A program made the translations under genes and the position numbers. The notes beneath the pieces are model-generated. The model ran no database searches. It had not been told where the DNA came from and saw only the letters and a list, made by a program, of their open reading frames with translations. A DNA stretch of 36,854 nt. Source: a virus. The stretch lies in the IMG/VR virus record IMGVR_UViG_3300025419_000009, positions 1 to 36,854 of that record, one strand, 5' to 3'. Position 1 is the first letter of the stretch. Each line of letters opens with the position of its first letter. Below, in pieces: positions 21,781-29,420 of this stretch.

Positions 21781-22158
21781 TTCCGGCTCGCCGCCGCTGT
21801 TGCTTGGATTCAGCAGCGCCGTCAGCCGCGCCTGCAACACGATCTGCAAGATGTTGGCCTTGTCCGAGCCTCCGAGTCCAATCACCGCATCGCGCAGTTC
21901 CATGTCGCTCACCGCGGCGATCGCCTCGTCCACCTGCTCCACGGGAATCTCCAAGCTGATCGGGAAAACCAGTTGGGGCGCATCCTCCGCTTCGGTCTCG
22001 TCCGCCGGCTCCGGCGCCTCTACATTCTCCGCTTCGGCGCTTGCGGGTTTCAGTTTTTGGGCTTTGTACCAACTGATCTTCAAAGCCTTGGCTACGGCGC
22101 TGACACTTTTGCCTTCCTCAAACAGTTGGGCAGCTTCGGTTTCGAGTGCATTCTCCAT
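21763..22158 (-). CDS. Helix-turn-helix-like acidic protein, 131 aa
   Basis: MENALETEAAQLFEEGKSVS... starts at 22158, six bases after the TATTAT of promoter P2, so its message should be leaderless. The first 40 residues (AAQLFEEGKSVSAVAKALKI, then SWYKAQKLK) look like a homeodomain-type helix-turn-helix. An acidic linker (EAENVEAPEPADETEAEDA) follows, then a helical C-terminal part (EQVDEAIAAVSDMELRDAVIG). It may be an internal regulator of late genes or a small terminase-like protein; neither is established. It breaks an otherwise structural gene row. Confidence 0.6.
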   Translation of the reverse strand: MENALETEAAQLFEEGKSVSAVAKALKISWYKAQKLKPASAEAENVEAPEPADETEAEDAPQLVFPISLEIPVEQVDEAIAAVSDMELRDAVIGLGGSDKANILQIVLQARLTALLNPSNSGGEPELTPNP

Positions 22159-22160
22159 AG

Positions 22161-22194
22161 CGGGATAATACCGTCACTCTCTCCACTATGTCAA
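22161..22194 (-). promoter_or_regulatory. Leaderless promoter P2 with operator O2
   Basis: TTGACA (22194-22189), 18-nt spacer, TATTAT (22170-22165), CCCGCT, then ATG at 22158. CGGGATAATACCG (22161-22173) overlaps the -10 and matches O1 at 12 of 13 bases. The string TATTATCCCGCTATGGAG matches the plus-strand promoter at 35732 at 17 of 18 bases, although the genes differ. Confidence 0.7.
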
Positions 22195-22199
22195 GTGGT

Positions 22200-22907
22200 T
22201 TATTGCGCGCGGCCGGACGCGCCTGTCTGCCCCGCCGCCTGGCTGCGCTGGAAGGTTCGCGTCACATTCATCCAGTCGCCGATAAAGATCGCCTTAGCCT
22301 GCTCATCCAGCCCATCCTGGGTGGCCAGCAGGCCGCTTACAAAGTCCTTCTCCCAGATCGGGAAGCGCGTGTCGTTCACCAGCAGCCCCGCCAGCGCCAG
22401 CAGCCCAATGTTGAAAAGATACCCGTACTCATCCGCCACCGGACCCCACAGGCTCCCAAAGCTGGTCATCAACGTGGGCTTCTGCTGGAAGTCGAAGTTG
22501 GCGGTATAATCCGCGTCCGGCGTGTAGTTGAAGCGGAAGGTAATGTTGCCGGCGTTGTCGTCGTACTGCGGCGCCGCAATTGTGGGCCTGGCCACGCTGC
22601 TGTTCTTGGGCAGCGCCACGGCGCCCTGCAGGGGCATGTCGTTGCCCTCCGCATCCGTCAGCCATTGCGTCTCAATCCGACCCAGCGTGGGCAGCGCTTG
22701 CGCATAATCCGTCCCGCCCAATTGGCTGATCGCGAAAGCCGCGTGCCCGCGGTTCGCCCGCCAGATAAACGGCGCGCCCAGAATGCGCTGCTTGATAATG
22801 TTCGCCATGGTAATGCCGGGCTGCTGATTGTTGACGTTCAGCAGTTGATTCTTCAGCAGCGTCGAGCAGAACGCGGCGGAGTCCGAGAACGTCAGTGTGC
22901 TGGCCAT
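22200..22907 (-). CDS. Virion structural protein, 235 aa
   Basis: Starts at 22907 after AGGAACGACCG. MASTLTFSDSAAFCSTLLKN... has a helical N-terminus, then a beta-rich middle (AGNITFRFNYTPDADYTANF) and an amphipathic C-terminal helix (DEQAKAIFIGDWMNVTRTFQ). No signal peptide. Between the 323-residue adaptor-like protein and P2. Probably a head-tail connector or tail component; no family recognised. Confidence 0.55.
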   Translation of the reverse strand: MASTLTFSDSAAFCSTLLKNQLLNVNNQQPGITMANIIKQRILGAPFIWRANRGHAAFAISQLGGTDYAQALPTLGRIETQWLTDAEGNDMPLQGAVALPKNSSVARPTIAAPQYDDNAGNITFRFNYTPDADYTANFDFQQKPTLMTSFGSLWGPVADEYGYLFNIGLLALAGLLVNDTRFPIWEKDFVSGLLATQDGLDEQAKAIFIGDWMNVTRTFQRSQAAGQTGASGRAQ

Positions 22908-22937
22908 CGGTCGTTCCTGCTTTCCTTCCCACGGGCT

Positions 22938-23909
22938 TTAGTACGGCTGGTCCGCCGTGTACGGCCCAATCTGGTCCCAGCGCCGCTCTACAACCTGCGT
23001 CAGCGGAACCAGGCTATAGACGTTCGGCTCCTTGTCGCCCTCTCCGGTCATGTCCGCCACAATCTCCGCCACCCAACCCTTGATGAGTCCTTCCTTGCCC
23101 TTCACCAGCGCCAGCATCTCCTGGCCGCGCTTGGCGTCCGCCGGGTTGGGGCTGGCCGCCAGGCACTCCGCCTCCAGCCCGCGCCGCACATGCCGCAGAT
23201 AACTATCCGGGAAGGGATTCAGCGCCTGCTTGAAGGTCGCGATCGTGGGCGGCTCCATTTGGTAGTAGGGATTGATCTGGTAAGTCGGCCCGGTCTGGTT
23301 GGGCAGCTTGTCCACTCTGAATCCCTGGCTGCCGCCGCTTACTACCGTCCACGTGCAGCCGCCGTCCGTCACCGTCACACCCTCGGCGCTCTGCGCCGGC
23401 GCGCTGGGCTGGCTCGTTCCCGTCGTTCCAAAGCCGGTCAAGATCAGGATGTTCCCGTTGGCGTCCACAAAGTTCATAATCGGGTTGGCGCCCTGCGGGC
23501 CGCTCGTCACCAGCGGGTAGTAAGTTACTCCCGGCCCCGGCCAGCTTCCGAAGCTCAGCTCGGAGTTGTACATCCAGCAGATCTCTCCCGGCCGCCACAT
23601 CTGCACGCTGGTCCGGCTCAGTCCGCGCCTCCAGGTCAGGTTCCACAGCGGCTTGGGGATCTGCGTGTTGTTGATGTCGATCATGTCGCAGTCTTCGCCC
23701 CAGCCGATCGGCCCGGCCGCCTGCGCAGGCTGCGGATAGTCCTGCTGCCAGCTATTCGTATAGAAGGGCGTCGCCACGGCGCGGTTGAACTTCCAGTTGA
23801 AGCGCGCCGTCAGCAGGTCGGCGAAGACGCGGTTGATCATCTCCAGAGCCAGCGCGTTGCCGTAGCCTCCAGGCACGTGCCGCGGATCCGGGATTCCCTT
23901 CCCGGCCAT
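22938..23909 (-). CDS. Head-tail connector or adaptor-like protein, 323 aa
   Basis: MAGKGIPDPRHVPGGYGNAL... begins at 23909; no clear ribosome site precedes it, and an upstream in-frame extension has no ATG. The N-terminal part is helical (ALEMINRVFADLLTARFNWK); the middle is beta-rich with W and G; the C-terminal 100 residues are helical (TFKQALNPFPDSYLRHVRRG). Order after the capsid and fibre-like proteins fits a connector. Assignment is by position only. Confidence 0.5.
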   Translation of the reverse strand: MAGKGIPDPRHVPGGYGNALALEMINRVFADLLTARFNWKFNRAVATPFYTNSWQQDYPQPAQAAGPIGWGEDCDMIDINNTQIPKPLWNLTWRRGLSRTSVQMWRPGEICWMYNSELSFGSWPGPGVTYYPLVTSGPQGANPIMNFVDANGNILILTGFGTTGTSQPSAPAQSAEGVTVTDGGCTWTVVSGGSQGFRVDKLPNQTGPTYQINPYYQMEPPTIATFKQALNPFPDSYLRHVRRGLEAECLAASPNPADAKRGQEMLALVKGKEGLIKGWVAEIVADMTGEGDKEPNVYSLVPLTQVVERRWDQIGPYTADQPY

Positions 23910-23960
23910 GGCGTCGAGTAGGGTTTGCAGAGTTTGGGAGCTGTTTGCCGTCGCACACCG

Positions 23961-23994
23961 CCTGATCTCTGATCTCTGAACACTGATCCCTGTT
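23961..23994 (-). repeat. G-rich repeat R9, degenerate
   Basis: Minus strand AACAGGGATCAGTGTTCAGA then GATCAGAGATCAG. It keeps the GATCAG period but has lost most G-tracts. It sits in the 186-bp gap between the 312- and 323-residue genes, where I see no gene. Confidence 0.7.
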
Positions 23995-24095
23995 CTTGCG
24001 GCTCAGGGCCAGTTTGCCGGGGGAATAGTCGGCGCCCTGGCCCTGCCGCTCTGCCGCGCTTACCAGGAGGCATGGCGCGCCGGCATCCCGTTGGC

Positions 24096-25034
24096 TTACC
24101 CCACAACCTCGATCTGGGCATCCAGCAGTTGCGCGCTGGGCACGGCCGCCGTGCCTGTCGCCATGGTTACCGCCAGGGTCTCCGCCGTCAGCAAGTTCAC
24201 CGTCGGCGTGCTGAAGGTGATCTTCGCCGGCACACTGGTTGTCGCCCAGGGCGTAAATCCGGCCACATTCGCCACCCCCAGCACCACCGTGCTGCTCGGG
24301 TTCGTCCACGTCGCCTTGGCAATGTTGGTGTCGGTCGAAGCGGCCAGAAAAGTGTACAGTGCCGTCGCGGTCAGCGCGGCGGTCGTTCCCAATACAACTT
24401 GATTGCCCACCGCTGTGCCGCCGTGCACAATAAAGGTCACCAGCGTGCCATTCACGGTGATGGTGTCCCCGGCGGTCGGGTTCGTCCCCACAGTGATCGT
24501 GTCGCTCGACCCGATGTTCGAGTCCAGGAACTCCGTGATCGCGGCCGTCGTGGCCGTGCCCAGGTCCGCCTTCACATGCCCGTAGCTCATAATGGCTGCG
24601 GTCGCTCCCGTCGTGGCCACCAGCAGCTCGAACTCGAAGTCGATAGGCAGGTTCACGCTGGCTGCCGTGTTCGTGGCTGTCGTCGAGATGGAGCAGAGCG
24701 TCACTCCGCCCAGCGTCAGCGCCAGCGTGATGGTCGCCACGTTCGAGCTGGTGGTCGAGTACACCATGCGCCCGCGCACGCGCACTCTGCGGTTCTGCAC
24801 GTTCAGCGCGCCCGCGTTCAAGGCCAGGCTCAGCAGCGTCTGCGCCGTGGTGATTGCGGTCAGCGCCAGCGCGTTCTCCACAATCGCCAGCCTCGAAAAC
24901 AAGACGGCGCGCGTGCGGCTTGCTCCGCTGATCTCCAGGATGTTGTTCTCCGTGTCCAGGATCAGCGCCTGCTGGTCATATGGGTTGGTTCCTGCCGCGT
25001 TCAGCGGCCCAAAGCTCAAACGGTCTGCGCCCAT
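24096..25034 (-). CDS. Beta-rich virion protein, 312 aa
   Basis: Starts at 25034 after AGGAGCAGGACG. Very rich in T, A, V and G. N-terminal part: RTRAVLFSRLAIVENALALT; middle: VRVRGRMVYSTTSSNVATIT and VNLPIDFEFELLVATTGATA, a jelly-roll-like pattern also seen in the 198-residue protein at 33961; the C-terminal half has GDTITVNGTLVTFIVHGGTA. No signal peptide. Probably a capsid-decorating or fibre protein; role inferred from composition and context. Confidence 0.55.
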   Translation of the reverse strand: MGADRLSFGPLNAAGTNPYDQQALILDTENNILEISGASRTRAVLFSRLAIVENALALTAITTAQTLLSLALNAGALNVQNRRVRVRGRMVYSTTSSNVATITLALTLGGVTLCSISTTATNTAASVNLPIDFEFELLVATTGATAAIMSYGHVKADLGTATTAAITEFLDSNIGSSDTITVGTNPTAGDTITVNGTLVTFIVHGGTAVGNQVVLGTTAALTATALYTFLAASTDTNIAKATWTNPSSTVVLGVANVAGFTPWATTSVPAKITFSTPTVNLLTAETLAVTMATGTAAVPSAQLLDAQIEVVG

Positions 25035-25052
25035 CGTCCTGCTCCTTTTTGG

Positions 25053-25988
25053 CTAGTAACCTTTCAGGATTACCCAGCCGGTTGTCGCTACGCCAGTCAG
25101 TGTCACGGCGCTCGTTGAAAGTGCGCTCTCGATCGCAGCGCTCCCGCCTTCCACATCGGGCGTCACGGTAAATGCCGTGGGAAACGTATAAGCGGCCGTC
25201 CCTGTGCAAGCGGCAGCGTAGGCTATGACTTCCTTGAAGCTCGAACCCTGCTCGGGCTGGGAGTAGGTTACCGTCCCCGAAGTGGAGCAGTTCACGACCG
25301 ATTGCGCCGATGAAACGTTCACCTTCGTGAATCCACCGGCGGCCGGTGCCGTTCCTCCGATCGCCGGCGGGCTGGCCAGGTATGTCGCTCCATCCGTGGC
25401 CACAGGCGCAATCGCGCTTCCCAGCGGCTTCCAGCTCAAAAAGAATGTGTGCCCGTTGGTCGTGGGGCTGGCCAGCAGTCCGGTCAGATTCAACGCCGTC
25501 TGGTATGGAACGCTTCCCAGCGCGCCCCCCGCCAGATTGCCCGCCGTGGCATTCCCGTTCGAGGGCGCGCCCACATAGTGAAAGGTCACCACGGTTGTCG
25601 AGTCCCCGGCGGTGTAGGTAATCAGGTTAATGCGCAGATAAATCACCGGCGCCGCGCTGATGAACTCCGCTCCGCTGGCCGTGCAGCTTATGGCGCTCCC
25701 GCCGTCCACGTTGTACCAGTTGCTGTCGTCGCTCGATCCCTGGGCGTGGAAGGTGCAAGCGCTGGGCGCGGTCCCGCTCACCGTGAAATCGATGGTATAG
25801 ATTGCAGGGCGGGGCGCAACCAGACCGTTCAGAATGATGTAGTTTCCCAGTTGCCCGGTCGTCGTCGCGCTGTTCGCGGTCCAGGTGTAGACGAGGCTTG
25901 AAGACAGATTGCTCTGCGCGGCGGCCAACCCCGCGCCTATCAGCGCCAAAGCCAGTACCAAACCGCCGCGAATCAGCTTGTTTTTCAT
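25053..25988 (-). CDS. Fibre-like protein with signal peptide, 311 aa
   Basis: MKNKLIRGGLVLALALIGAG... carries a clear signal peptide (cleavage near AAAQS, residue 26). It starts at 25988, where repeat R10 supplies the GGGGGCGG upstream. The middle has GGALGSVPYQTALNLTGLLA, a motif of tail-fibre proteins, then FFLSWKPLGSAIAP and a Thr/Ser-rich beta end. Like the 776-residue protein it combines fibre motifs with an export signal. Either the protein goes to the host envelope, or the virion assembly is unusual. Confidence 0.6.
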   Translation of the reverse strand: MKNKLIRGGLVLALALIGAGLAAAQSNLSSSLVYTWTANSATTTGQLGNYIILNGLVAPRPAIYTIDFTVSGTAPSACTFHAQGSSDDSNWYNVDGGSAISCTASGAEFISAAPVIYLRINLITYTAGDSTTVVTFHYVGAPSNGNATAGNLAGGALGSVPYQTALNLTGLLASPTTNGHTFFLSWKPLGSAIAPVATDGATYLASPPAIGGTAPAAGGFTKVNVSSAQSVVNCSTSGTVTYSQPEQGSSFKEVIAYAAACTGTAAYTFPTAFTVTPDVEGGSAAIESALSTSAVTLTGVATTGWVILKGY

Positions 25989-25995
25989 CGTCCGC

Positions 25996-26030
25996 CCCCT
26001 GATCCCTGATCTCTGACCCCTGATCTCTGT
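25996..26030 (-). repeat. G-rich junction repeat R10
   Basis: Minus strand CAGAGATCAGGGGTCAGAGA then TCAGGGATCAGGGGG. Its 3' G-run abuts the start of the signal-peptide fibre gene, so the repeat doubles as ribosome-site-like sequence. Confidence 0.8.
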
Positions 26031-26031
26031 T

Positions 26032-26640
26032 TTACGCCGCGTACCTGTCACAAGGCCGGCGCCGCAGTACCGGCGCTCCGGTCTCCGTGTTTGTCGTGGT
26101 GATGGTTACGCCGCATTGCATCTCCTGGGCGGCCTCTTCGCTCAGCTTGTCTTTGGCCAGGTCATACAGCCGGTTGAACTCAGCCAGATCCGCATGATAC
26201 TTCGCCACGCGGGCATCGCGCTGGGCCGCTGTCTCGCCCTCGCGAATCGCGGTCGCCTGGTCGGCGGGATGCGGGCTCCAGCACTCGCCGCGGCAGATAA
26301 TGCACTTGATCAGCTTGGTAAAGCCGTCCGGCATGTTGAAGACGCTCAGCGCGCTGTCGCCCTTGCCCTTGTAGGGATTCTTCGGCGATCCTCCCTGGCG
26401 GTGGTTGCATTCGGCCATCAAAGCCTTGCGGTTCGCCCTGTCGGTCGCCAATTGCGCCTGCCGCTGCCGGTTCTTCCGGCTGCGGTCCGCCTTCTCGTTC
26501 TTCAGGCGCTGGTTACGTTCCTTGGCCTCTTCCAGGTCAAGCTGCTTGGTCTCCAGATCAATCCGCTTGATCTCCAGATCGAGCTTCGCCAGATCGCTCT
26601 CCGCCTTTGCTTCCGCCGTGCTTTTGGCTGTCTCTGCCAT
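26032..26640 (-). CDS. Coiled-coil protein with cysteine knuckle, 202 aa
   Basis: Starts at 26640 after GGGAGAGCATC. Residues 1-75 form a highly charged coiled coil (LEIKRIDLETKQLDLEEAKE). A KCIICRGEC knuckle lies near residue 115, followed by helical DARVAKYHADLAEFNRLYDL. Cysteines near the end (MQCGVTI, RRPCDRY) could complete a metal site. Position directly after the capsid and zinc-ribbon genes suggests a head or assembly protein. No family recognised. Confidence 0.55.
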   Translation of the reverse strand: MAETAKSTAEAKAESDLAKLDLEIKRIDLETKQLDLEEAKERNQRLKNEKADRSRKNRQRQAQLATDRANRKALMAECNHRQGGSPKNPYKGKGDSALSVFNMPDGFTKLIKCIICRGECWSPHPADQATAIREGETAAQRDARVAKYHADLAEFNRLYDLAKDKLSEEAAQEMQCGVTITTTNTETGAPVLRRRPCDRYAA

Positions 26641-26658
26641 GATGCTCTCCCATTCCCC

Positions 26659-26862
26659 TCAAAGTCTCCGGCGATTTGGCTTGCGCCGAGGCTCGCCGGG
26701 GGCCTGCAGCGCCTTGCGATAAATCTCTCCGTGCCTGATGCAGTTCCAAATCTCGAAATCCGGGCTCGTAACCTGTACTGCCGCGTGGCCACACCTTGGG
26801 CAGTGCTTCTTCGCCGCCATCTGCGCTACAACCGATGTCGCGCCTTCAAAGTTGGGCTGCAT
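26659..26862 (-). CDS. Small zinc-ribbon protein, 67 aa
   Basis: Starts at 26862 after AAGGAGAATCGGAG. A CPRCGHAAV knuckle and a single later Cys (IWNCIRHGEIYRK) with nearby His could form a zinc ribbon. The C-terminus is very basic (EPRRKPNRRRL). Lies just after a hairpin that follows the capsid gene. May bind nucleic acid or capsid; unknown. Confidence 0.6.
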   Translation of the reverse strand: MQPNFEGATSVVAQMAAKKHCPRCGHAAVQVTSPDFEIWNCIRHGEIYRKALQAPGEPRRKPNRRRL

Positions 26863-26885
26863 CTCCGATTCTCCTTTGCATTCCG

Positions 26886-26909
26886 CCGGGGCGGTCTCGG
26901 CCGCCCCGG
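26886..26909 (-). terminator. G+C-rich hairpin after the capsid gene
   Basis: CCGGGGCGG (26886-26894) pairs with CCGCCCCGG (26901-26909) around TCTCGG. No U-run follows, so it may be a partial terminator or an mRNA-stabilising hairpin that raises capsid expression over downstream genes. Confidence 0.6.
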
Positions 26910-26912
26910 ATT

Positions 26913-26944
26913 CCTAACCCCTGATCCCTAACCCCTAATCCCTG
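26913..26944 (-). repeat. G-rich junction repeat R11
   Basis: Minus strand CAGGGATTAGGGGTTAGGGA then TCAGGGGTTAGG: four G-tracts. It sits between the capsid stop and the hairpin at 26886-26909. Confidence 0.85.
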
Positions 26945-26947
26945 CGG

Positions 26948-28120
26948 TTAGGTTGTCTGCGGCACCGCGTTGGCGATGCGCATACGGCTGGTCGCGTCTG
27001 GAGGCAAGCCCACGCCGAAGACGCAATTGTAGCCCGTGCCGGCCATGATCAGGCCGTTCGGGTCGTAGGCGGTCCGTTCCTTGTACTCGCCCGCCCATAG
27101 GTTCATGTTCTCCCAGCGCGGATCGATCTTGGTGTGCCGCTTGTTCGGGAAGTTCACAAACACGATCGCATCCGCTCCGGCAAGGTAAGTGCTGATCGCC
27201 GTCAGCCCGCTGCCTTCCCAGTTGGTGGTCTGCGTCTGGTTGGTGCTCTTCCTCCAGTGGCAGCCCATCAACTCCAGCGTCTTGACGGGCGTTTCCCCGT
27301 CCTGCCCGTCCAGCGGCTCCAGCTTCAACTGCCCGGCGTCGGTGTGCTTCCAGATATCGACAACCGAGTTGTTCGAGTTGTCGAGCATCATGTCGCCCAC
27401 AAAGAAGTCGTGGATGCTGCCGTTGTAATAGCCGTTCGCCATCGGTCGCACGGTCGCGCCGCCCAGGCTGGCCGGCATCTGCTCGATCATGTTCTTCGAG
27501 AAGGCGTACGGCGAGTTGGTCGAGTCCTGGTTCGATGTCCTGCCGTCCCAGGTGCGCAGGTAATCCATCATGTACATCACCAGGTCGTCGATGCTGATGC
27601 CGAGCTGGTAGGCCATCACGCGCCGGTTCTCTTCCAGATCGTTCGAGATCGAGGTCAGGAACGCCAGATCGGAGATGTTGTTGTAGTTGGCCAGTTGCGC
27701 CACCACAATGTCCTTGAAGTTCACGCTGATCTGCTCGGGCGTCCCGATGGTGCCTTCCGTCTGTTGCTGCGTATCCGCGCCTAGCGGAATCGCCATGAAG
27801 TTGCGGAAGGTCTGGCCGCTCTTCTCCGGCAGGTCCATATGGGTCACCATCAGCAGCTTGTTCAGGTTCATATAAAGCCACTTCATGAAGACCCGGTTGT
27901 AGTGGATCGTAAGCCGCGCCTGCGGCATGTTGGCGCTGGTCTGCGCCGCCGGGCTGGGACCGTCGCAAACTGTTGCCGCTCCAGCCGCCATCGCCGCGGC
28001 ATTCATGGCGCTGTGCAGGGTTACCGCGATAGCGCCGCCGATCGCGGCGATGACTTGGATGATGGTCCAAAGCACACAAGCCACGCCACGCGAGATTTTG
28101 CACTGCATCGTCTCGGTCAT
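26948..28120 (-). CDS. Major capsid protein, N4gp56-like, 390 aa
   Basis: Start at 28120 after GGGAGCGGAGT. From about residue 65 the sequence follows the N4gp56 capsid pattern: MPQARLTIHYNRVFMKWLYM, then PEKSGQTFRNFMAIPLGADT, TEGTIGTPEQISVNFKDIVV and LTSISNDLEENRRVMAYQLG. C-terminal GLPPDATSRMRIANAV completes the HK97-like domain. Coat proteins of this family form the icosahedral shell. Odd: residues 8-50 (GVACVLWTIIQVIAAIGGAI...) are strongly hydrophobic, unlike a usual capsid start. An internal ATG at 28006 would omit most of it but has no visible ribosome site. The scaffold-like gene lies just upstream. Confidence 0.8.
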   Translation of the reverse strand: MTETMQCKISRGVACVLWTIIQVIAAIGGAIAVTLHSAMNAAAMAAGAATVCDGPSPAAQTSANMPQARLTIHYNRVFMKWLYMNLNKLLMVTHMDLPEKSGQTFRNFMAIPLGADTQQQTEGTIGTPEQISVNFKDIVVAQLANYNNISDLAFLTSISNDLEENRRVMAYQLGISIDDLVMYMMDYLRTWDGRTSNQDSTNSPYAFSKNMIEQMPASLGGATVRPMANGYYNGSIHDFFVGDMMLDNSNNSVVDIWKHTDAGQLKLEPLDGQDGETPVKTLELMGCHWRKSTNQTQTTNWEGSGLTAISTYLAGADAIVFVNFPNKRHTKIDPRWENMNLWAGEYKERTAYDPNGLIMAGTGYNCVFGVGLPPDATSRMRIANAVPQTT

Positions 28121-28149
28121 ACTCCGCTCCCTGGTCCGCGGCTCAGTTT

Positions 28150-28971
28150 CTAAGCTGTCCGCTGCTGAGGGAAGTGGAACTCGCACGCCGCCGCGTAGTC
28201 TGGATCGTTCGCCTCGATCAGGCGCCGCATCTTCGCTTCCGGCATGGTGCGGATCTCCTCTTCCGTGTACTTCACAGTCCGTGTCTGCGCGGTCTGCGGG
28301 GCGCTGAAGCTGCTGCTTCGCGCGCCGGTGGCGAACCGCGTGCCTCTTGGCCTCTCCACGTGCTGCACCTGGCTCTCGCCAGGAAGTACAGGGGGCGTTA
28401 TGGTTAGGGTTTGCGGCTCCTCGAAGAGTTCGCCGCGCTGCTGTAGCTCCTGAAAAGTCTCGGTCAGCATCTGTTTGGTAATCAGGCCAACCTTGCCGCC
28501 TACTTTGCGGCCCGCGCTCTCGCACAGCATCCGCTTGTTGCCGGCGTGGGGATAAAACTCCGGGTGCTCGGCCTGCCACGCCATGCAAAGGTTCGCAAAG
28601 ATCTGGATCGCCTGCTGGCGCGGGTCCACGCCCGTCTGGTCCACCACCAGGCGAATCACGGCCTCGCCGCTCTTGGCCGGATTGCTCAGGTCGAGCGTCG
28701 CCTGCATCCGCTCATCGGCGCTGAGGCTTGTCCGGGGCGCGGCCGGGGGTGGCGTCCCCGGCGCCGCTGGTTGTATCGGCGCTGCCGCGCGGCGGACAAG
28801 AGCAATCTGCGCGTTGGCGTTCTGGATGGCCAGTTTCTGCAACACTTCCTCCATGCTCGCCCCATAGGTGGCGTTCAGCGCGCTGCCGTCCTCCAGGTCG
28901 ATAATCCAGCAGACAGTTTCCGGCTCAACCGGCTTTCCGTTCGGCCTCGTCTCGCTCCAATAGGCTTTCAT
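28150..28971 (-). CDS. Scaffold-like protein, 273 aa
   Basis: MKAYWSETRPNGKPVEPETV... starts at 28971, ATGA-coupled to the 150-residue gene, with GAGAAGGGAACCGGGGA upstream. Proline/alanine-rich linker at about 70-90, then helical AVIRLVVDQTGVDPRQQAIQ, and an E-rich C-terminal part (EEEIRTMPEAKMRRLIEAND). Directly precedes the major capsid gene; length and charged helices fit a scaffolding or assembly protein. No protease motif seen. Confidence 0.5.
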   Translation of the reverse strand: MKAYWSETRPNGKPVEPETVCWIIDLEDGSALNATYGASMEEVLQKLAIQNANAQIALVRRAAAPIQPAAPGTPPPAAPRTSLSADERMQATLDLSNPAKSGEAVIRLVVDQTGVDPRQQAIQIFANLCMAWQAEHPEFYPHAGNKRMLCESAGRKVGGKVGLITKQMLTETFQELQQRGELFEEPQTLTITPPVLPGESQVQHVERPRGTRFATGARSSSFSAPQTAQTRTVKYTEEEIRTMPEAKMRRLIEANDPDYAAACEFHFPQQRTA

Positions 28972-29420
28972 TCCCCGGTTCCCTTCTCTTTCCGCTGCTC
29001 CAACTCCAGTTCGGCCAGCTCCGCGTCCACCATCAACTCCAGTTCGCCCTTCGCCCGGCGGTACATCTTGGCGTACCCAAACGCCTCGGCGATCGCGTCC
29101 CGATCCTTTAGCGGGTCTCCCTGAGCCAGGATTATAGCCGCCTTCTCATGGATTCTGCACGTTTTTTCCAGCAGCCTCGCCAAAATCGGCCATCCCGGCA
29201 GTATCCGCATCTCCCGCAGGTCCATCCGCTCGGCGGTGGTCAGCTCCCTGTCCGGGTCTTCCACGGGCGCCCGGCGCAGCGTTTCCTGAGCCGCCCCCGC
29301 CTCTTCCATCCGGCCATCTTTCAGCGCCGCCAACTCCGGGTTCAACGGGACGCCGGCCAGGTACTTCTCCAGCGGCGTTAGTTCTGACCCCTGATCTCTG
29401 ACCCCTGATCCCTGGTTCAT
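28968..29420 (-). CDS. Hypothetical protein, 150 aa, repeat-coded N-terminus
   Basis: Starts at 29420, ATGA-coupled to portal. Residues 2-13 (NQGSGVRDQGSE) are coded by repeat R12. The rest is helical and charged: LTTAERMDLREMRILPGWPI, KTCRIHEKAAIILAQG, and an E-rich tail (ELELMVDAELAELELEQRKE). Coupled on both sides to structural genes, so probably an assembly protein. If the repeat is a late insertion, an ancestral start may have been lost. Confidence 0.6.
   Translation of the reverse strand: MNQGSGVRDQGSELTPLEKYLAGVPLNPELAALKDGRMEEAGAAQETLRRAPVEDPDRELTTAERMDLREMRILPGWPILARLLEKTCRIHEKAAIILAQGDPLKDRDAIAEAFGYAKMYRRAKGELELMVDAELAELELEQRKEKGTGE
29384..29415 (-). repeat. G-rich repeat R12, coding
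   Basis: Minus strand CAGGGATCAGGGGTCAGAGA then TCAGGGGTCAG. It begins two codons after the ATG of the 150-residue gene and is read as QGSGVRDQGS. Confidence 0.85.

Noticed and set aside
23837-24121. 94-residue minus-strand frame between the 312- and 323-residue genes
   Set aside because: It is R/P-rich, overlaps the better 323-residue frame and is partly coded by repeat R9.
4461-29415. CRISPR array made of the CTGATCCC repeats
   Set aside because: The repeats are short, abutting, spread over 25 kb and lack unique spacers of even length.
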